Positions 9,440-19,173 of a stretch of DNA of 64,000 nucleotides are shown here, one piece after another (within the stretch, counting starts at the first letter, position 1; each line of letters opens with the position of its first letter). The translations under genes were made by a program, and so were the position numbers. Location of the stretch: contig NZ_QJTI01000023.1 of the NCBI RefSeq assembly GCF_003217325.1, positions 1 to 64,000 of the forward strand, given 5' to 3'. The notes beneath the pieces are model-generated. The model had not been told where the DNA came from. It saw only the letters and a program-made list of their open reading frames with translations, and made no database searches. The DNA is from Rhodopseudomonas faecalis. GTDB lineage: Bacteria; Pseudomonadota; Alphaproteobacteria; Rhizobiales; Xanthobacteraceae.

Positions 9440-9530
9440 AGCAAGAGGCCGGCGCGAACGCCGGCCCTGGTGTCGAGATATAGCAGGTCCGGACGGCGCT
9501 GCGTCAAGAACGCCGCCGTCCGGTTGTTGG
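9440..9530 (-). terminator. Hairpins downstream of hflC
   Basis: Two strong inverted repeats follow the hflC stop: CCGGACGGCG...CGCCGTCCGG (about 9491-9524) and GGCCGGCG-TTCG-CGCCGGCC (about 9447-9466). Neither has a long T-run, so termination is plausible but not certain; they may attenuate read-through into the DUF2065 gene and degP. Confidence 0.45.
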
Positions 9531-9531
9531 G

Positions 9532-10446
9532 TCACTGCCGCGCCGGAGCGGCGGCGGCAGCGGGGGCCTGCCCACGACCAGAAGCCCCGCCGGTGAAGTA
9601 TTTGAAGAACTCCGAGTCCGGCTTCAGCAGGAAGCGGGTGTCGCTGCTGCGCAGGCCCTGCTCATACGCACTCATCGAACGATAGAACGCGAAGAAGTCC
9701 GGGTCCTTGCCATAGGCTTCGGCGAACAGACGGTTGCGTTCGCCATCGCCTTCACCGCGGATCTGCTCGGCCTTGGAATTGGCCTCGGCGATGATCACGG
9801 TCGCTTCACGATCGGCCTTGGAGCGGATTTCCTGCGCCTTCTGACCGCCCTGCGCACGGAACTCGGCCGCTTCGCGCTGACGTTCGGTCTGCATGCGCTG
9901 ATAGACCGCCTGGCTGTTCTGGTCCGGCAGGTCGGCGCGCCGGATGCGAACATCCACCACCGAGATGCCATAGCCGTCCGCCTCGCGATCGAGAAGCTCA
10001 CGAATGCGGTTCATCAGGCTTTCGCGCTCGTCGCGCACCACCTCGATGAAGGTGACCTCGCCGAGCACGCGGCGCAACGCCGCGTTCAGCAGCGCGGTGA
10101 GCTGCACATTGGCGGCCTGCACGGTGCCGACGCTTTGATAGAAGCGCAGCGCATTCTTGATGCGATAGCGGGCGAACGCGTCGACCACCAAGCGCTTCTG
10201 GTCGGAGGCAATCACTTCCTGCGACGGATTTTCAAGATCGAGAATGCGCTTGTCGAGCGAGATCACCGCATCCACGAACGGCACCTTGAAGTGCAGACCA
10301 GGCTCGGTCACCACCCGCACCGGCTCACCGAGCCGGACCACCAGCACCTGTTCAGTCTGCCTGACGGTGAAGATCGACGCATAGCCGATCAGGACCGCGA
10401 CCAGCAGAACGATCAGCGCTACCACTCCGGAAATGCCGGCCTTCAT
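9532..10446 (-). CDS. hflC: HflC, SPFH-domain modulator of FtsH
   Basis: Inner-membrane protein that, with HflK, encloses the FtsH protease and modulates its activity. One N-terminal transmembrane helix (about 7-27: VVALIVLLVAVLIGYASIF), then a band-7/SPFH domain facing the periplasm, then a Glu/Arg/Ala-rich helical region (about 160-245). Length of 304 residues is normal. The C terminus is an Ala/Pro-rich tail ending PARQ. The start ATG overlaps the hflK stop (ATGA at 10443-10446), implying coupled translation. Confidence 0.97.
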   Translation of the reverse strand: MKAGISGVVALIVLLVAVLIGYASIFTVRQTEQVLVVRLGEPVRVVTEPGLHFKVPFVDAVISLDKRILDLENPSQEVIASDQKRLVVDAFARYRIKNALRFYQSVGTVQAANVQLTALLNAALRRVLGEVTFIEVVRDERESLMNRIRELLDREADGYGISVVDVRIRRADLPDQNSQAVYQRMQTERQREAAEFRAQGGQKAQEIRSKADREATVIIAEANSKAEQIRGEGDGERNRLFAEAYGKDPDFFAFYRSMSAYEQGLRSSDTRFLLKPDSEFFKYFTGGASGRGQAPAAAAAPARQ

Positions 10447-11585
10447 CGGTTGCCTCCGCTCTGCTGCTGACCCGCATTGGCGGCCGGACGGCGCGCCGTC
10501 AATTCATTGAGCGGCAGATACGGCACCACGCCCTGCGAACCGGCCGCGCCGCTATCGACGATCAGCTTGTCGGAGCCGCCCAAAATGCGCTCCATGGTTT
10601 CGAGATAGATGCGTTCCCGCGTCACGTCCGGAGCCTTCTTGTATTCGTCATACACTTTCAGGAAGCGCGCGCTCTGACCCTTGGCCTCGGCGACGGCCTG
10701 CTCCTTGTAGCCTTCCGCGCCTTGGATGATCTGCGCCGCACGGCCGCGCGCATCGGGGATGACGCGGTTCGAATAGGTCTGCGCTTCGTTCTGCAGACGC
10801 TCGAGGTCGGCACGGGCCGCCTGCACGTCGCGGAACGCATCGATCACCTGCGCCGGCGGGTCGACCTTCTGCAGCTGCACCTGCTGCACCAAAACGCCAG
10901 CGCCGTATTTGTCGAGCGTGCGCTGCATCAGGTCCTGCACGCCGTTTTCGATGGTGGAGCGGGCGCCGGTCAGGATCGGCTGAATGTTGGAGCGGCCGAT
11001 CACTTCGCGCATCGCGCTTTCGGCGACGGCCTTCACGGTGCCTTCCGGGTTCTGGATGTTGAACAGGAAGTCGCCGACGCCGTCCGGCTTGATACGCCAC
11101 AGCACGGTGAAATCGACATCGACGATGTTTTCGTCGCCAGTGAGCATCAAGCTCTCTTCCGGCACGTCACGCACCGTGCGGCCACGGCGGCCGGTGTCGT
11201 CAAAAGTGGTCATGCCGACATTGATGGTCGACACGCGCAGCGCCTTCGGCAGCAGCACGGTCTCGATCGGGTACGGCAGGTGATAGTTCAGACCCGGCTG
11301 CACGGTGCGAACATGCTTACCAAAGCGTAGCACCACGCCAAGTTCTTCGGACTGCACGCGGAAGAAGCCGGACAGGCCCCACACCGCCAGCGCACCGACC
11401 AGAATCAGGGCAATGCCCATGGCGCTGAAATGCCCCCCGGGGAGCAGCTGCTGCAAACGGTCCTGCCCGCGGCGCAACAGATCCTCGAGGTCCGGCGGCC
11501 TTGGTCCCGTCGGTTGCGGCCCCGTGCCCCAGGGCCCCTTCGGTCCCGGCCCCCAAGGGCCTCCGCCTTGATTCTTCCACGGCAT
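10443..11585 (-). CDS. hflK: HflK, SPFH-domain modulator of FtsH
   Basis: Partner of HflC. The N-terminal cytoplasmic region is Gly/Pro/Trp-rich (MPWKNQGGGPWGPGPKG..., about 1-60), as in HflK proteins. A single transmembrane segment (about 65-85) and a band-7 domain with helical C-terminal half follow. The ATG at 11585 has an ideal Shine-Dalgarno (GAAGGAGA), so I reject the 25-codon longer frame. Length 380. First gene of the hflK-hflC unit. Confidence 0.97.
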   Translation of the reverse strand: MPWKNQGGGPWGPGPKGPWGTGPQPTGPRPPDLEDLLRRGQDRLQQLLPGGHFSAMGIALILVGALAVWGLSGFFRVQSEELGVVLRFGKHVRTVQPGLNYHLPYPIETVLLPKALRVSTINVGMTTFDDTGRRGRTVRDVPEESLMLTGDENIVDVDFTVLWRIKPDGVGDFLFNIQNPEGTVKAVAESAMREVIGRSNIQPILTGARSTIENGVQDLMQRTLDKYGAGVLVQQVQLQKVDPPAQVIDAFRDVQAARADLERLQNEAQTYSNRVIPDARGRAAQIIQGAEGYKEQAVAEAKGQSARFLKVYDEYKKAPDVTRERIYLETMERILGGSDKLIVDSGAAGSQGVVPYLPLNELTARRPAANAGQQQSGGNR

Positions 11586-11739
11586 CGACAAATCTCCTTC
11601 GCGCCGGCCCAAAAAGACAATGTCCAGCGCAACATGCACGACTTTATAGGGGACGGGCACAGCCCATACAACGCAGCTTCACGTCGCCACGAGCTAAGAT
11701 CGAACCTGAAAAAGTCAATGCAAGCTATGTCGCTAGCGG

Positions 11740-12261
11740 TTAACGCGGCGTTCGGCGGCGATAGGTCACATAGGAAAAATCGGCGGTGTCGCCCTCGCCC
11801 GCCGCGTGCCGGACGCGCTCGGTTTCCTGCCAAAGCGCAGCATCGAGCGGCGCGAAAAACGTGTCGCCTTCGGGGCGTGCATGCACCTCGGTCAACTCGA
11901 TGCGATCGGCCTCCGCGAGGAACTGGGCGTAAATCTCCGCGCCGCCAATCACCGCAATCTCGGTGGCAAAACGCCGCAGCGCATCGCCGCGGGCAATGGC
12001 GCGCGCCTCATCGAGCGAGGTGGTCAGCGCCCCCGACAACTTCAGCGCGCGGTCGTGGGTGATGACGATATTGGTTCGCCCCGGCAACGGCCGCGGCAGT
12101 GACGCGAACGTTTTCCGCCCCATCAGCACCGGCTTGCCGATCGTCAGCGCTTTGAAGCGGCGCAGATCGGAGCGCAGCCGCCATGGCATGGCGCCCTGTA
12201 GACCGATGACGCCATTGTCCGCCACCGCGACCACCAGCACGATCTCGACCGGCGCGCTCAC
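11740..12261 (-). CDS. folA: Dihydrofolate reductase
   Basis: NADPH-dependent reduction of dihydrofolate to tetrahydrofolate. Typical N terminus [20 protein letters not shown], with the conserved P-W pair, then [11 protein letters not shown] and [11 protein letters not shown]. 173 residues is normal. The start is GTG and overlaps the thyA stop (GTGA at 12258-12261), so thyA and folA are translationally coupled. The pairing fits their biochemistry: ThyA produces the dihydrofolate that FolA recycles. Confidence 0.97.
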   Translation of the reverse strand: MSAPVEIVLVVAVADNGVIGLQGAMPWRLRSDLRRFKALTIGKPVLMGRKTFASLPRPLPGRTNIVITHDRALKLSGALTTSLDEARAIARGDALRRFATEIAVIGGAEIYAQFLAEADRIELTEVHARPEGDTFFAPLDAALWQETERVRHAAGEGDTADFSYVTYRRRTPR

Positions 12262-13052
12262 ACCGAAACCTCGGCCTTGATGTGAGGATGCGGATCATAA
12301 TTCTCGAGTTTGAAGTGACCGATCTTGAACGCGAAAATGTCCTTCACGTCGGGATCGAGGATCATGGTCGGCAGCTGGCGCGGCGTGCGCGTCAATTGCA
12401 GCCGGGCCTGTTCAAAATGGTTGGAATAGAGGTGAGCGTCGCCGAACGTATGGATGAACTCGCCCGGCTCCAGCCCGGTGACCTGCGCCATCATCATCGT
12501 CAACAGCGCATAGGACGCGATGTTGAATGGCACGCCGAGGAACACATCGGCTGAGCGCTGATAGAGCTGGCACGACAGCCGGCCGCGCGCGACATAGAAT
12601 TGAAACAGGCAGTGACACGGCGGCAGCGCCATGCGCTCGACATCGGCCGGGTTCCACGCCGTCACCATCAGCCGCCGCGAATCCGGCGTGCGCTTGATCA
12701 TGTCGACCACATTGGCGATCTGGTCGATGCTGCCGCCCTCGGCGGTCGGCCAGGACCGCCACTGCGCGCCATAGACCGGGCCGAGATCGCCATTGGCATC
12801 GGCCCACTCATCCCAGATCGAGACGCCGTTGTCCTTCAGGTACTTGATGTTGGTGTCGCCGGCCAAAAACCACAGCAATTCATGCACGATCGCTTTGATC
12901 GGCAACCGCTTGGTGGTCACCATCGGAAAGCCGGCTGTCAGATCAAACCGCATCTGATGGCCGAACACCGACCGCGTGCCGGTGCCGGTACGGTCGTCCT
13001 TCTCCGCACCCTCGTTCAGGATGCGAGCCAGCAGGTCGAGATATTGCTGCAT
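12258..13052 (-). CDS. thyA: Thymidylate synthase
   Basis: Methylates dUMP to dTMP with methylene-tetrahydrofolate. I start at ATG 13052 ([15 protein letters not shown]), which gives 264 residues, the standard length. The active-site Cys lies in [12 protein letters not shown], preceded by [21 protein letters not shown] near residue 23 binds phosphate. A frame extension to a TTG at 13073 adds seven residues without a better ribosome site. The gene overlaps folA by four bases. Confidence 0.97.
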   Translation of the reverse strand: MQQYLDLLARILNEGAEKDDRTGTGTRSVFGHQMRFDLTAGFPMVTTKRLPIKAIVHELLWFLAGDTNIKYLKDNGVSIWDEWADANGDLGPVYGAQWRSWPTAEGGSIDQIANVVDMIKRTPDSRRLMVTAWNPADVERMALPPCHCLFQFYVARGRLSCQLYQRSADVFLGVPFNIASYALLTMMMAQVTGLEPGEFIHTFGDAHLYSNHFEQARLQLTRTPRQLPTMILDPDVKDIFAFKIGHFKLENYDPHPHIKAEVSV

Positions 13053-13151
13053 GTCGTGTGAGCGCTCGTTCAAAGGGGCCAGGGCCTGGGCCGCTGCGGC
13101 ACCATGGCTGGCCAGATTACCTTGAACAAGCCTTGAATCCCATGAGCGGGA

Positions 13152-14174
13152 TCATTTCCAGGGACTGTCGATGTGAGCGGTTGAGTTGGCGGCCTGCCAC
13201 AACACCGGGCTCAGCCGGTCGATTTCGGCGTCGACCAGATCGGCCAGCGCGCCCGGCGTGCGCTGCTCGGGCGGCGGAATCACGGCGCCCAGCGCCTGCA
13301 AGGTGCTGCGAACATTGTCGTCATCGAGCGCGCGCGATGCGGCGGCGTTGAGCACCGCGATCAACGAGGGCGGCGTGCCCTTGGGCGCGAACATCGCGAC
13401 CCAGGCCCGCGCCTGGAAGCTGGGCATCCCGGCTTCGGCGGTGGTCGGAACGTCGGGCAGCGAAGGGCTGCGCTCGGGCATGGCGATCGCATAGGCCTTG
13501 ATGGCGCCGCTCTTGATGTGCGGCACGGCGTTGACGATCTGGTCGCACATATAGTCGACCTCGCCGGCGACCAGCGCCGCCATCGCCGGACCGGTGCCGC
13601 TGAACGGAACCCCGGTCGGCCGCGCCCCGAGCTGGCGATGCAGCACCAGGCACGACACATAAGACACCGAGCCGATGCCGGCATGGGCGACGTTGAGCCG
13701 CTCGGTGTTGGCCCGGATATAGACGGCGAATTCCTCAAGGTTTTTTGGCGGGAAATCCTTGCGCGCCAGGATCACAATCGGCGTGCCGGCCAGGAGCGAC
13801 ACCGGCTCGAAATCGCGCTTGGGATGATAATTGAGCGTCGGATACAGCGACACCACGGCGGCGTGGGTGCCCATATGACCAGCAATCAAGGTGTAACCGT
13901 CGGCGGCGGCGCGCGACGCTAAAGAAGTGGCCAAGGTACCGCCCGCGCCTGCCCTGTTATCAACCGCTACGTTCTGGCCGAGCGATTTCGACATCTGCGC
14001 CGTGACGATCCGCGCGACCGTGTCAGTTGGCCCGCCGGCCGCAAACGGCACAATCACCGTTACCTGTCGTGACGGATAGTCACTCGCGCGGGCCGGCACG
14101 GTCATTGCTGCGACGCTCGTCAGGCATGAAAGCGAAAGCGTGCCGACAGATAGCAATCGAGCAATAAAATTCAT
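13152..14174 (-). CDS. Tripartite tricarboxylate transporter substrate-binding protein (Bug/TctC family)
   Basis: Periplasmic receptor of a TTT transporter. Signal peptide of about 30 residues (MNFIARLLSVGTLSLSCL...PARAS), then the Bug-family opening YPSRQVTVIVPFAAGG and TDTVARIV. GAGGTLATSLASRAAADGYTL follows, normal for the family. Length 340 is slightly long. The substrate cannot be read from sequence. It lies 105 AT-richer bases after tctA, in the order tctB-tctA-tctC. Confidence 0.93.
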   Translation of the reverse strand: MNFIARLLSVGTLSLSCLTSVAAMTVPARASDYPSRQVTVIVPFAAGGPTDTVARIVTAQMSKSLGQNVAVDNRAGAGGTLATSLASRAAADGYTLIAGHMGTHAAVVSLYPTLNYHPKRDFEPVSLLAGTPIVILARKDFPPKNLEEFAVYIRANTERLNVAHAGIGSVSYVSCLVLHRQLGARPTGVPFSGTGPAMAALVAGEVDYMCDQIVNAVPHIKSGAIKAYAIAMPERSPSLPDVPTTAEAGMPSFQARAWVAMFAPKGTPPSLIAVLNAAASRALDDDNVRSTLQALGAVIPPPEQRTPGALADLVDAEIDRLSPVLWQAANSTAHIDSPWK

Positions 14175-14279
14175 AATGGTACCCGATTATTCCGAAAAAT
14201 TGTCACTAATCAAAATTACCGCCCATTGTCCGGCGATCGGCTCCAGCGTCAAGTTATTAGCTGTAAGCGCGGCGGCTGA

Positions 14280-15797
14280 TCAACCTTTAGGCTCAACAAA
14301 GACTTCGTCGCGCTTCCTGCGCAGTGAAGGCAAAATTGCCAGGATCAGCAACAACAGCGCTAACGACAGCAGCGCCGCCGATAGCGGCCGGGTGAGAAAC
14401 ACGGTGGCGTCGCCGCGCGAGATCATCAAGGTACGACGCAGGTTCTCTTCCATCAGCGGGCCGAGCACCAAGCCGAGCAGCAGCGGCGCCGGCTCGAAAT
14501 CATGCTTGATCAGCCAATAGCCGAACAGCCCGAAGCCTCCGGCCAGAATGACGTCGAACGCCGAGTTGTTGATCGAGTAGATGCCGATCGCGCAAAACAC
14601 CACGATCGCCGGAAACAGCAGCCGATACGGCACCCGCAAGAGCCGTACCCAGACCCCGACCAGCGGCAGATTGATGATCAGCAGCGTCAAATTGCCGATC
14701 CACATCGAGGCGATCAGCCCCCAGACCAGATCGGGCTGTTTCTGCATCACCAGCGGCCCTGGCACGATGCCATGAATGTTCATCGCGCCGACCATCAAAG
14801 CCATCACGGCATTGGGCGGGATGCCGAGCGTGAGCAGCGGAATGAATGAAGTCTGCGCCGCGGCATTATTGGCGGCTTCCGGCGCCGCCACGCCTTCGAT
14901 CGCGCCGCGACCAAAACGCGACGGCACGCGAGCGATCTTCTTTTCCAGCGTATAGGCGGCGAACGAGGCAATCACCGCACCGCCGCCGGGCAGCAAGCCG
15001 AGAATGGAACCGATAATTGTGCCGCGCCCGATCGCCGGCGCGGCGTCGGCGAGATCCTTGCGCGCCGGCATCAGGCCGGCGACGCGGCGCTGCACCAGAT
15101 GGCGATCGATGCCCATGCCGGGATCAAGGTTGCGAATGATCTCGGCGAAACCGAACACCCCCATGGCGACGATCGCAAAGCCAAGGCCGTCGGCCAGATC
15201 GAGCACGCCAAATGTCATGCGCGCGGCGCCGGTCTCGACGTCGGAGCCGACGGTGGCGAGCAACAGGCCGAGCACGATCATCGCGATCGCCTTCAGCACC
15301 GAGCCGCGCGCCAGCACCACCGCGAACAACAGGCCGAGCACCATCAGCGAAAAATACTCGGCGGGCCCGAAGATCAGCGCGAGCTTGGTCAACGGCCCGC
15401 CCAGAAGGGCGATCAGCACGGTGGCGACGCAGCCGGCAAAGAACGAGCCGATCGCGGCGATCGCGAGGGCCGGTCCGGCCCGCCCCTGCCGCGCCATCTG
15501 AAAGCCGTCGAGCGTGGTCACCACCGAGGTCGCTTCGCCGGGGATGTTGACCAGGATCGACGTGGTCGAACCGCCGTATTGCGCGCCATAATAAATGCCG
15601 GCCAGCATGATCAGCGCCCCGACCGGCGGCAGGCCGAAGGTGATCGGCAGCAGGATCGCGACCGTGGCCACCGTGCCGATGCCCGGCAGCACCCCGACAA
15701 GCGTGCCGACCAGCGCGCCGATCAAGCAGAACAGCAGGTTGACCGGCGTGAACGCCACGCCGAAACCGAGGGCGAGATTGGAAATCAGATCGGCCAT
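14280..15797 (-). CDS. tctA: Tripartite tricarboxylate transporter large permease (TctA family)
   Basis: Large integral membrane subunit. The start ATG at 15797 (MADLISNLALGFG) lies 5 bases after the tctB stop, so the longer frame is rejected; length 505. Multiple hydrophobic helices with the family signature GALVGTLVGVLPGIGTVA near residues 26-44 and its second-half counterpart TLGIPPNAVMALMVGAM. It works with the TctB small subunit and TctC-type binding proteins to import carboxylates using an ion gradient. Confidence 0.95.
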   Translation of the reverse strand: MADLISNLALGFGVAFTPVNLLFCLIGALVGTLVGVLPGIGTVATVAILLPITFGLPPVGALIMLAGIYYGAQYGGSTTSILVNIPGEATSVVTTLDGFQMARQGRAGPALAIAAIGSFFAGCVATVLIALLGGPLTKLALIFGPAEYFSLMVLGLLFAVVLARGSVLKAIAMIVLGLLLATVGSDVETGAARMTFGVLDLADGLGFAIVAMGVFGFAEIIRNLDPGMGIDRHLVQRRVAGLMPARKDLADAAPAIGRGTIIGSILGLLPGGGAVIASFAAYTLEKKIARVPSRFGRGAIEGVAAPEAANNAAAQTSFIPLLTLGIPPNAVMALMVGAMNIHGIVPGPLVMQKQPDLVWGLIASMWIGNLTLLIINLPLVGVWVRLLRVPYRLLFPAIVVFCAIGIYSINNSAFDVILAGGFGLFGYWLIKHDFEPAPLLLGLVLGPLMEENLRRTLMISRGDATVFLTRPLSAALLSLALLLLILAILPSLRRKRDEVFVEPKG

Positions 15798-15804
15798 CGC
15801 GTCC

Positions 15805-16305
15805 TCACGGCAAAAGGAAGCGAGGCAGCAGCGGCAAAGGCAGCCGCAGCACGAACGGAAACAGCACGGTGCACGCCCCGGCGAGGCCAAGACCCGCCAG
15901 CGTGGTTTCCCGCCAGCGGGTTTCCGCGGTCGCCAGCGCCGCGATCATGAAACTGAGGAACGCGGCCAATGGCAGCCCGAGCGGCTTGATCGCCACCGCA
16001 AAGGCCAGGATCGCCAGCCCGACGAACAATAGCCCGCGTCCGGCGAATCGCACCATGCGCGGCCCTTCGACAAAGACACCGACCGCGGTGACCAGGCCGC
16101 CGAGCACCAGCAGCATCCAGGCCAGCAGCCGCGGCACCGTGCCGGCGCCGGGCGCAAAGCCGCGCATACCGCCGAGATCATGGGCCGCCCACAGCGCCAA
16201 AGCGGCGACCGCCATCAAGGTCAGCCCGCCGGCAAACTCCTGCGGCCCACGAATCCAGCGCGGCCACAATGACTTGCCAGACGCCTCGCGCGGATCCTCC
16301 CCCAT
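15805..16305 (-). CDS. tctB: Tripartite tricarboxylate transporter small subunit (TctB family)
   Basis: 166 residues with four predicted transmembrane helices (about 25-42, 54-73, 83-105, 130-160). The G-x-GTVPRLLAW motif after the first helix is typical of TctB. It is first in the tctB-tctA-tctC transporter set. The promoter should lie in the short space between its start and the oppositely oriented ssrA gene. Confidence 0.9.
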   Translation of the reverse strand: MGEDPREASGKSLWPRWIRGPQEFAGGLTLMAVAALALWAAHDLGGMRGFAPGAGTVPRLLAWMLLVLGGLVTAVGVFVEGPRMVRFAGRGLLFVGLAILAFAVAIKPLGLPLAAFLSFMIAALATAETRWRETTLAGLGLAGACTVLFPFVLRLPLPLLPRFLLP

Positions 16306-16409
16306 TACCCAATCCCCCTGGCGTCTGCTCGCCTGGCGACTTTATGCAACTGATTCCAGGATCGCTACCAGGGATAGCGGCCGATTGCCTCTTCCCAGCA
16401 GCGTAGCGA

Positions 16410-16740
16410 TGCCTATATTTGCGGTGCCGGTTCGCCGGCTATGACAATAAACGGCCGTCGCAATAAACCATTCGGACCCGGGGGCGGTACCCGGCGCCTC
16501 CACCCAAGCCCGGCTCTGCCGGGTTTCGGCGGGGGCGAAATAGGATCGACGAGGGCGTAAAGGGCGAGCTTTTGTTCGGTATGGTTCCGCCGTCATCGGG
16601 CCAATGCAATAGTTGCCAACGACAACTATGCTCCGGTTGCTCAGGCTGCGTAACGCAGTTTGAAAGACCGACTTAAAGCCCTAACGGGTTAAGCTCCGTT
16701 AGGCGGGGTTCGGAGGCACCTGGCAACAGAAGCCTCCACT
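16410..16740 (+). ncRNA. ssrA: tmRNA, circularly permuted two-piece form (alphaproteobacterial)
   Basis: Rescues stalled ribosomes and tags the unfinished protein. The acceptor piece comes first: a T-arm-like hairpin CCGGG-loop-CCCGG (about 16478-16494), then the acceptor strand CGCCTCC (16495-16501) followed by ACCC. A ~25-base intervening hairpin (16506-16530) is processed out. The coding piece starts GGGGGCGAAATAGG (16531), whose first seven bases pair with the acceptor strand. The tag frame at 16615-16653 reads ANDNYAPVAQAA-stop. Later pseudoknot segments end with CCTGGCAACAGAAGCCTCC (about 16719-16737), a conserved 3' motif. Mature ends are approximate. The encoded tail reads CCC, so CCA must be completed enzymatically. 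Confidence 0.95.
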
Positions 16741-16910
16741 CATTTCTCGACTTCCGGCTTGGTCCGCCCGCAACAGACGCACAGAATCGTCGTCGCGGGC
16801 GCAGCAATGGCTGACCTGCCATCGCAGCCGGGCTACGATGACGCCAAACCGCGACTCAGGGGCCAGCCGTGTTGGCCGATCGCGAATCATGCAGAACGAC
16901 TGGACCGACC

Positions 16911-17408
16911 ATGGCGACCGACCACATCCGTTATGATGTTCTTGCCCGCGATGCGTTGCGCAGCGTGCTGCGGCGCGTGCTTGCCGACGCTGCCGAGCAC
17001 GGCCTGCCCGGCGAACATCACTTCTTCATCACCTTTTTCTCCAAGGCGGAAGGCGTGAAGTTGTCGCCCCGGCTGCAGGCGCAATATCCCAATGAAATGA
17101 CGATCGTGCTGCAGCACCAGTTCTGGGACCTGGTGGTGACCGACGATCATTTCGAGGTCGGGCTGGCGTTTGGCGGCATTCCGGAACGCTTGGTGGTGCC
17201 GTTCAGCGCCATCAAGAGCTTCCTTGACCCCTCGGTCGAATTCGGCCTGCAGTTCGAGCCCGATGCGCCGGCCGAAACCGCGGTCGCCAATGCCGACGCC
17301 GAACTGTCCGCCACCGAGCCGGAACTCGACACCCTGCCGCCCGAGCGCCCGTCCTCGCCAACCGAAGGCGCCGAAGTGGTGCGGCTCGACCGGTTCCGCA
17401 AAAAGTAA
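16911..17408 (+). CDS. sspB: SspB-family ClpXP adaptor (alpha type)
   Basis: Delivers ssrA-tagged proteins to the ClpXP protease. The N-terminal ~115 residues form the SspB fold (IRYDVLARDALRSVLRRV; HHFFITFFS; VVPFSAIKSFLDPSVEFGLQF). An acidic, Glu/Pro-rich linker follows, and the tail ends EVVRLDRFRKK, resembling the ClpX-binding (XB) tail. I start at ATG 16911 (MATDHIRYD), giving 165 residues; the frame upstream is unsupported. It follows the tmRNA gene by about 170 bases, so tag source and tag reader are neighbours. Confidence 0.95.
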   Translation: MATDHIRYDVLARDALRSVLRRVLADAAEHGLPGEHHFFITFFSKAEGVKLSPRLQAQYPNEMTIVLQHQFWDLVVTDDHFEVGLAFGGIPERLVVPFSAIKSFLDPSVEFGLQFEPDAPAETAVANADAELSATEPELDTLPPERPSSPTEGAEVVRLDRFRKK

Positions 17409-17474
17409 CCCGCCGGGGTCCTGGCTGGCGGGTTCGGGAGCAACAGCTCGCGTCATCGCCTTGAATGAGGACCC

Positions 17475-18902
17475 ATGACGACATCGTCCCGCCACCCCCG
17501 TAACGCCAGCAAGCCGCCGACCCGCACCGAGACCGACTCGTTCGGCGCGATCGAGGTGCCGGCCGATCGCTATTGGGGCGCGCAGACCGAGCGATCGCGG
17601 CAAAATTTCCAGATCGGCCATGACCGGATGCCGATCGCGATCATTCGCGCGCTGGCATTGGTGAAACTGGCCGCCGCGGAAACCAATCGCGAGCTCGGCC
17701 TGCTCGACCGCCGCCGCTGCCAAGCGATCGTCAAAGCGGCGCGCGAGGTGATCGACGGCAAGCTCGACCAGCATTTTCCGCTGCCGGTCTGGCAGACCGG
17801 CTCCGGCACCCAGACCAACATGAACCTCAATGAGGTGATCGCCAACCGCGGCAACGAACTGCTCGGCGCGCCGCTCGGCGGTAAGCAACCACTGCATCCC
17901 AACGATCACGTCAATCTGGGGCAGTCGTCGAACGACTCATTCCCGACCGCGATGCATATCGCCGCGACCGAGCAGATCGTCACCGATCTGGAACCGGCGC
18001 TGGCAGGCCTCGCCACAGCGCTGCGCGCCAAGGAACGCGCATTCGCCAACATCGTCAAAATCGGCCGCACCCATACCCAGGACGCCACCCCGCTGACGCT
18101 CGGCCAGGAGTTTTCCGGCTATGCCGCCCAGATCGACAGTGGGCTTATGCGGCTGCGGGACGCACGCCCAGCGCTCTATCCGCTGGCGCAGGGCGGCACC
18201 GCGGTCGGCACCGGGCTCAACACCCATCCGCAATTTGCAACGCTGTTCGCCAAACGGGTCGCGGAGCTGACCAAGCTGCCGTTCACCAGCGCGCCCAACA
18301 AGTTTGAAGCGCTGGCCAGCAACGACGCCTATGTCTATGTGCACGGCGCCATCAATGCGGTCGCGACCGCGCTGTTCAAGATCGCCAACGACATCCGCCT
18401 GCTCGGCTCAGGCCCGCGCTCCGGCCTTGGCGAATTGCTGCTGCCGGCCAACGAGCCCGGCTCCTCGATCATGCCCGGCAAGGTCAACCCGACGCAGAGC
18501 GAAGCGATCACCATGGTGTGCTGCCAGGTGTTCGGCCATCACACCACTATCACCGTGGCCGGCAGCCAGGGCCATTTTGAGCTGAACGTCTATAAGCCGG
18601 TGATGGCGCACTGCATGTTGGAATCGATCCAACTACTCGCCAGCGCCACGCGGTCGTTCACTAAGCACTGCGTCGCCGGGATACGCGCTCATGAGACGCG
18701 CATTCATGAGCTGCTGGAACAGTCGTTGATGCTGGTAACCGCGCTGGTGCCGACCATTGGTTACGACAATGCCGCTAAAATCGCCAGAGCTGCCCACGAA
18801 CGCGGCACGACTCTGCGTCAGGAAGCATTGCGTATGGGACTGGTTTCCGCCGCGGAATTCGATCGTCTGGTGCAGGTAGACAAAATGACGCGCCCGAAAT
18901 GA
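17475..18902 (+). CDS. fumC: Fumarate hydratase, class II
   Basis: Iron-free fumarase of the TCA cycle, a homotetramer interconverting fumarate and malate. The family signature [13 protein letters not shown] is intact (about residues 330-342). [18 protein letters not shown] near 111-128 and the [19 protein letters not shown] segment are also present. 475 residues is normal. Same strand as sspB, 66 bases downstream of it. Confidence 0.97.
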   Translation: MTTSSRHPRNASKPPTRTETDSFGAIEVPADRYWGAQTERSRQNFQIGHDRMPIAIIRALALVKLAAAETNRELGLLDRRRCQAIVKAAREVIDGKLDQHFPLPVWQTGSGTQTNMNLNEVIANRGNELLGAPLGGKQPLHPNDHVNLGQSSNDSFPTAMHIAATEQIVTDLEPALAGLATALRAKERAFANIVKIGRTHTQDATPLTLGQEFSGYAAQIDSGLMRLRDARPALYPLAQGGTAVGTGLNTHPQFATLFAKRVAELTKLPFTSAPNKFEALASNDAYVYVHGAINAVATALFKIANDIRLLGSGPRSGLGELLLPANEPGSSIMPGKVNPTQSEAITMVCCQVFGHHTTITVAGSQGHFELNVYKPVMAHCMLESIQLLASATRSFTKHCVAGIRAHETRIHELLEQSLMLVTALVPTIGYDNAAKIARAAHERGTTLRQEALRMGLVSAAEFDRLVQVDKMTRPK

Positions 18903-18951
18903 CCGCGTGGGCGTATCCCCCCACCGCTAGCCCCGTACTCGCACGAAGAAT

Positions 18952-18965
18952 TGATGTAAATCATA
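18952..18965. promoter_or_regulatory. FNR/FixK-like box
   Basis: TTGATGTAAATCAT matches the dyad TTGAT-N4-ATCAA at nine of ten defined positions. It lies 50 bases after fumC and about 210 bases before the DUF4169 gene, so it could control the DUF4169/RHH pair in low oxygen. A single chance match is possible. Confidence 0.35.
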
Positions 18966-19173
18966 TCGCGCAACCACGGGGATCGATCAACTGCCGTTGC
19001 AGCGTTTGCGCAGGGTAGCAAATTCCCGGATACGCGCGGGAGGATGCCTGGCTCAATTGCAGCGATGAGGAAATTGTCGTGATGGTGATCGAGCCGACCG
19101 AGGCCCCGCTAAGCACTGCGAACCGGACCGTAAGCGCCTCCCGTCGTCACGCCTTTGCTGATGGGGGCGTCTG

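Noticed and set aside
16342-16596. 84-codon minus-strand frame over ssrA
   Set aside because: Lies antisense to the tmRNA acceptor and 5' coding piece; it is the typical spurious protein called over this RNA.
19019-19167. Protein-like frame LNCSDEEIVVMVIEPTEAP upstream of the DUF4169 gene
   Set aside because: No start codon in a suitable place and too short to assign; may be a gene remnant but support is weak.
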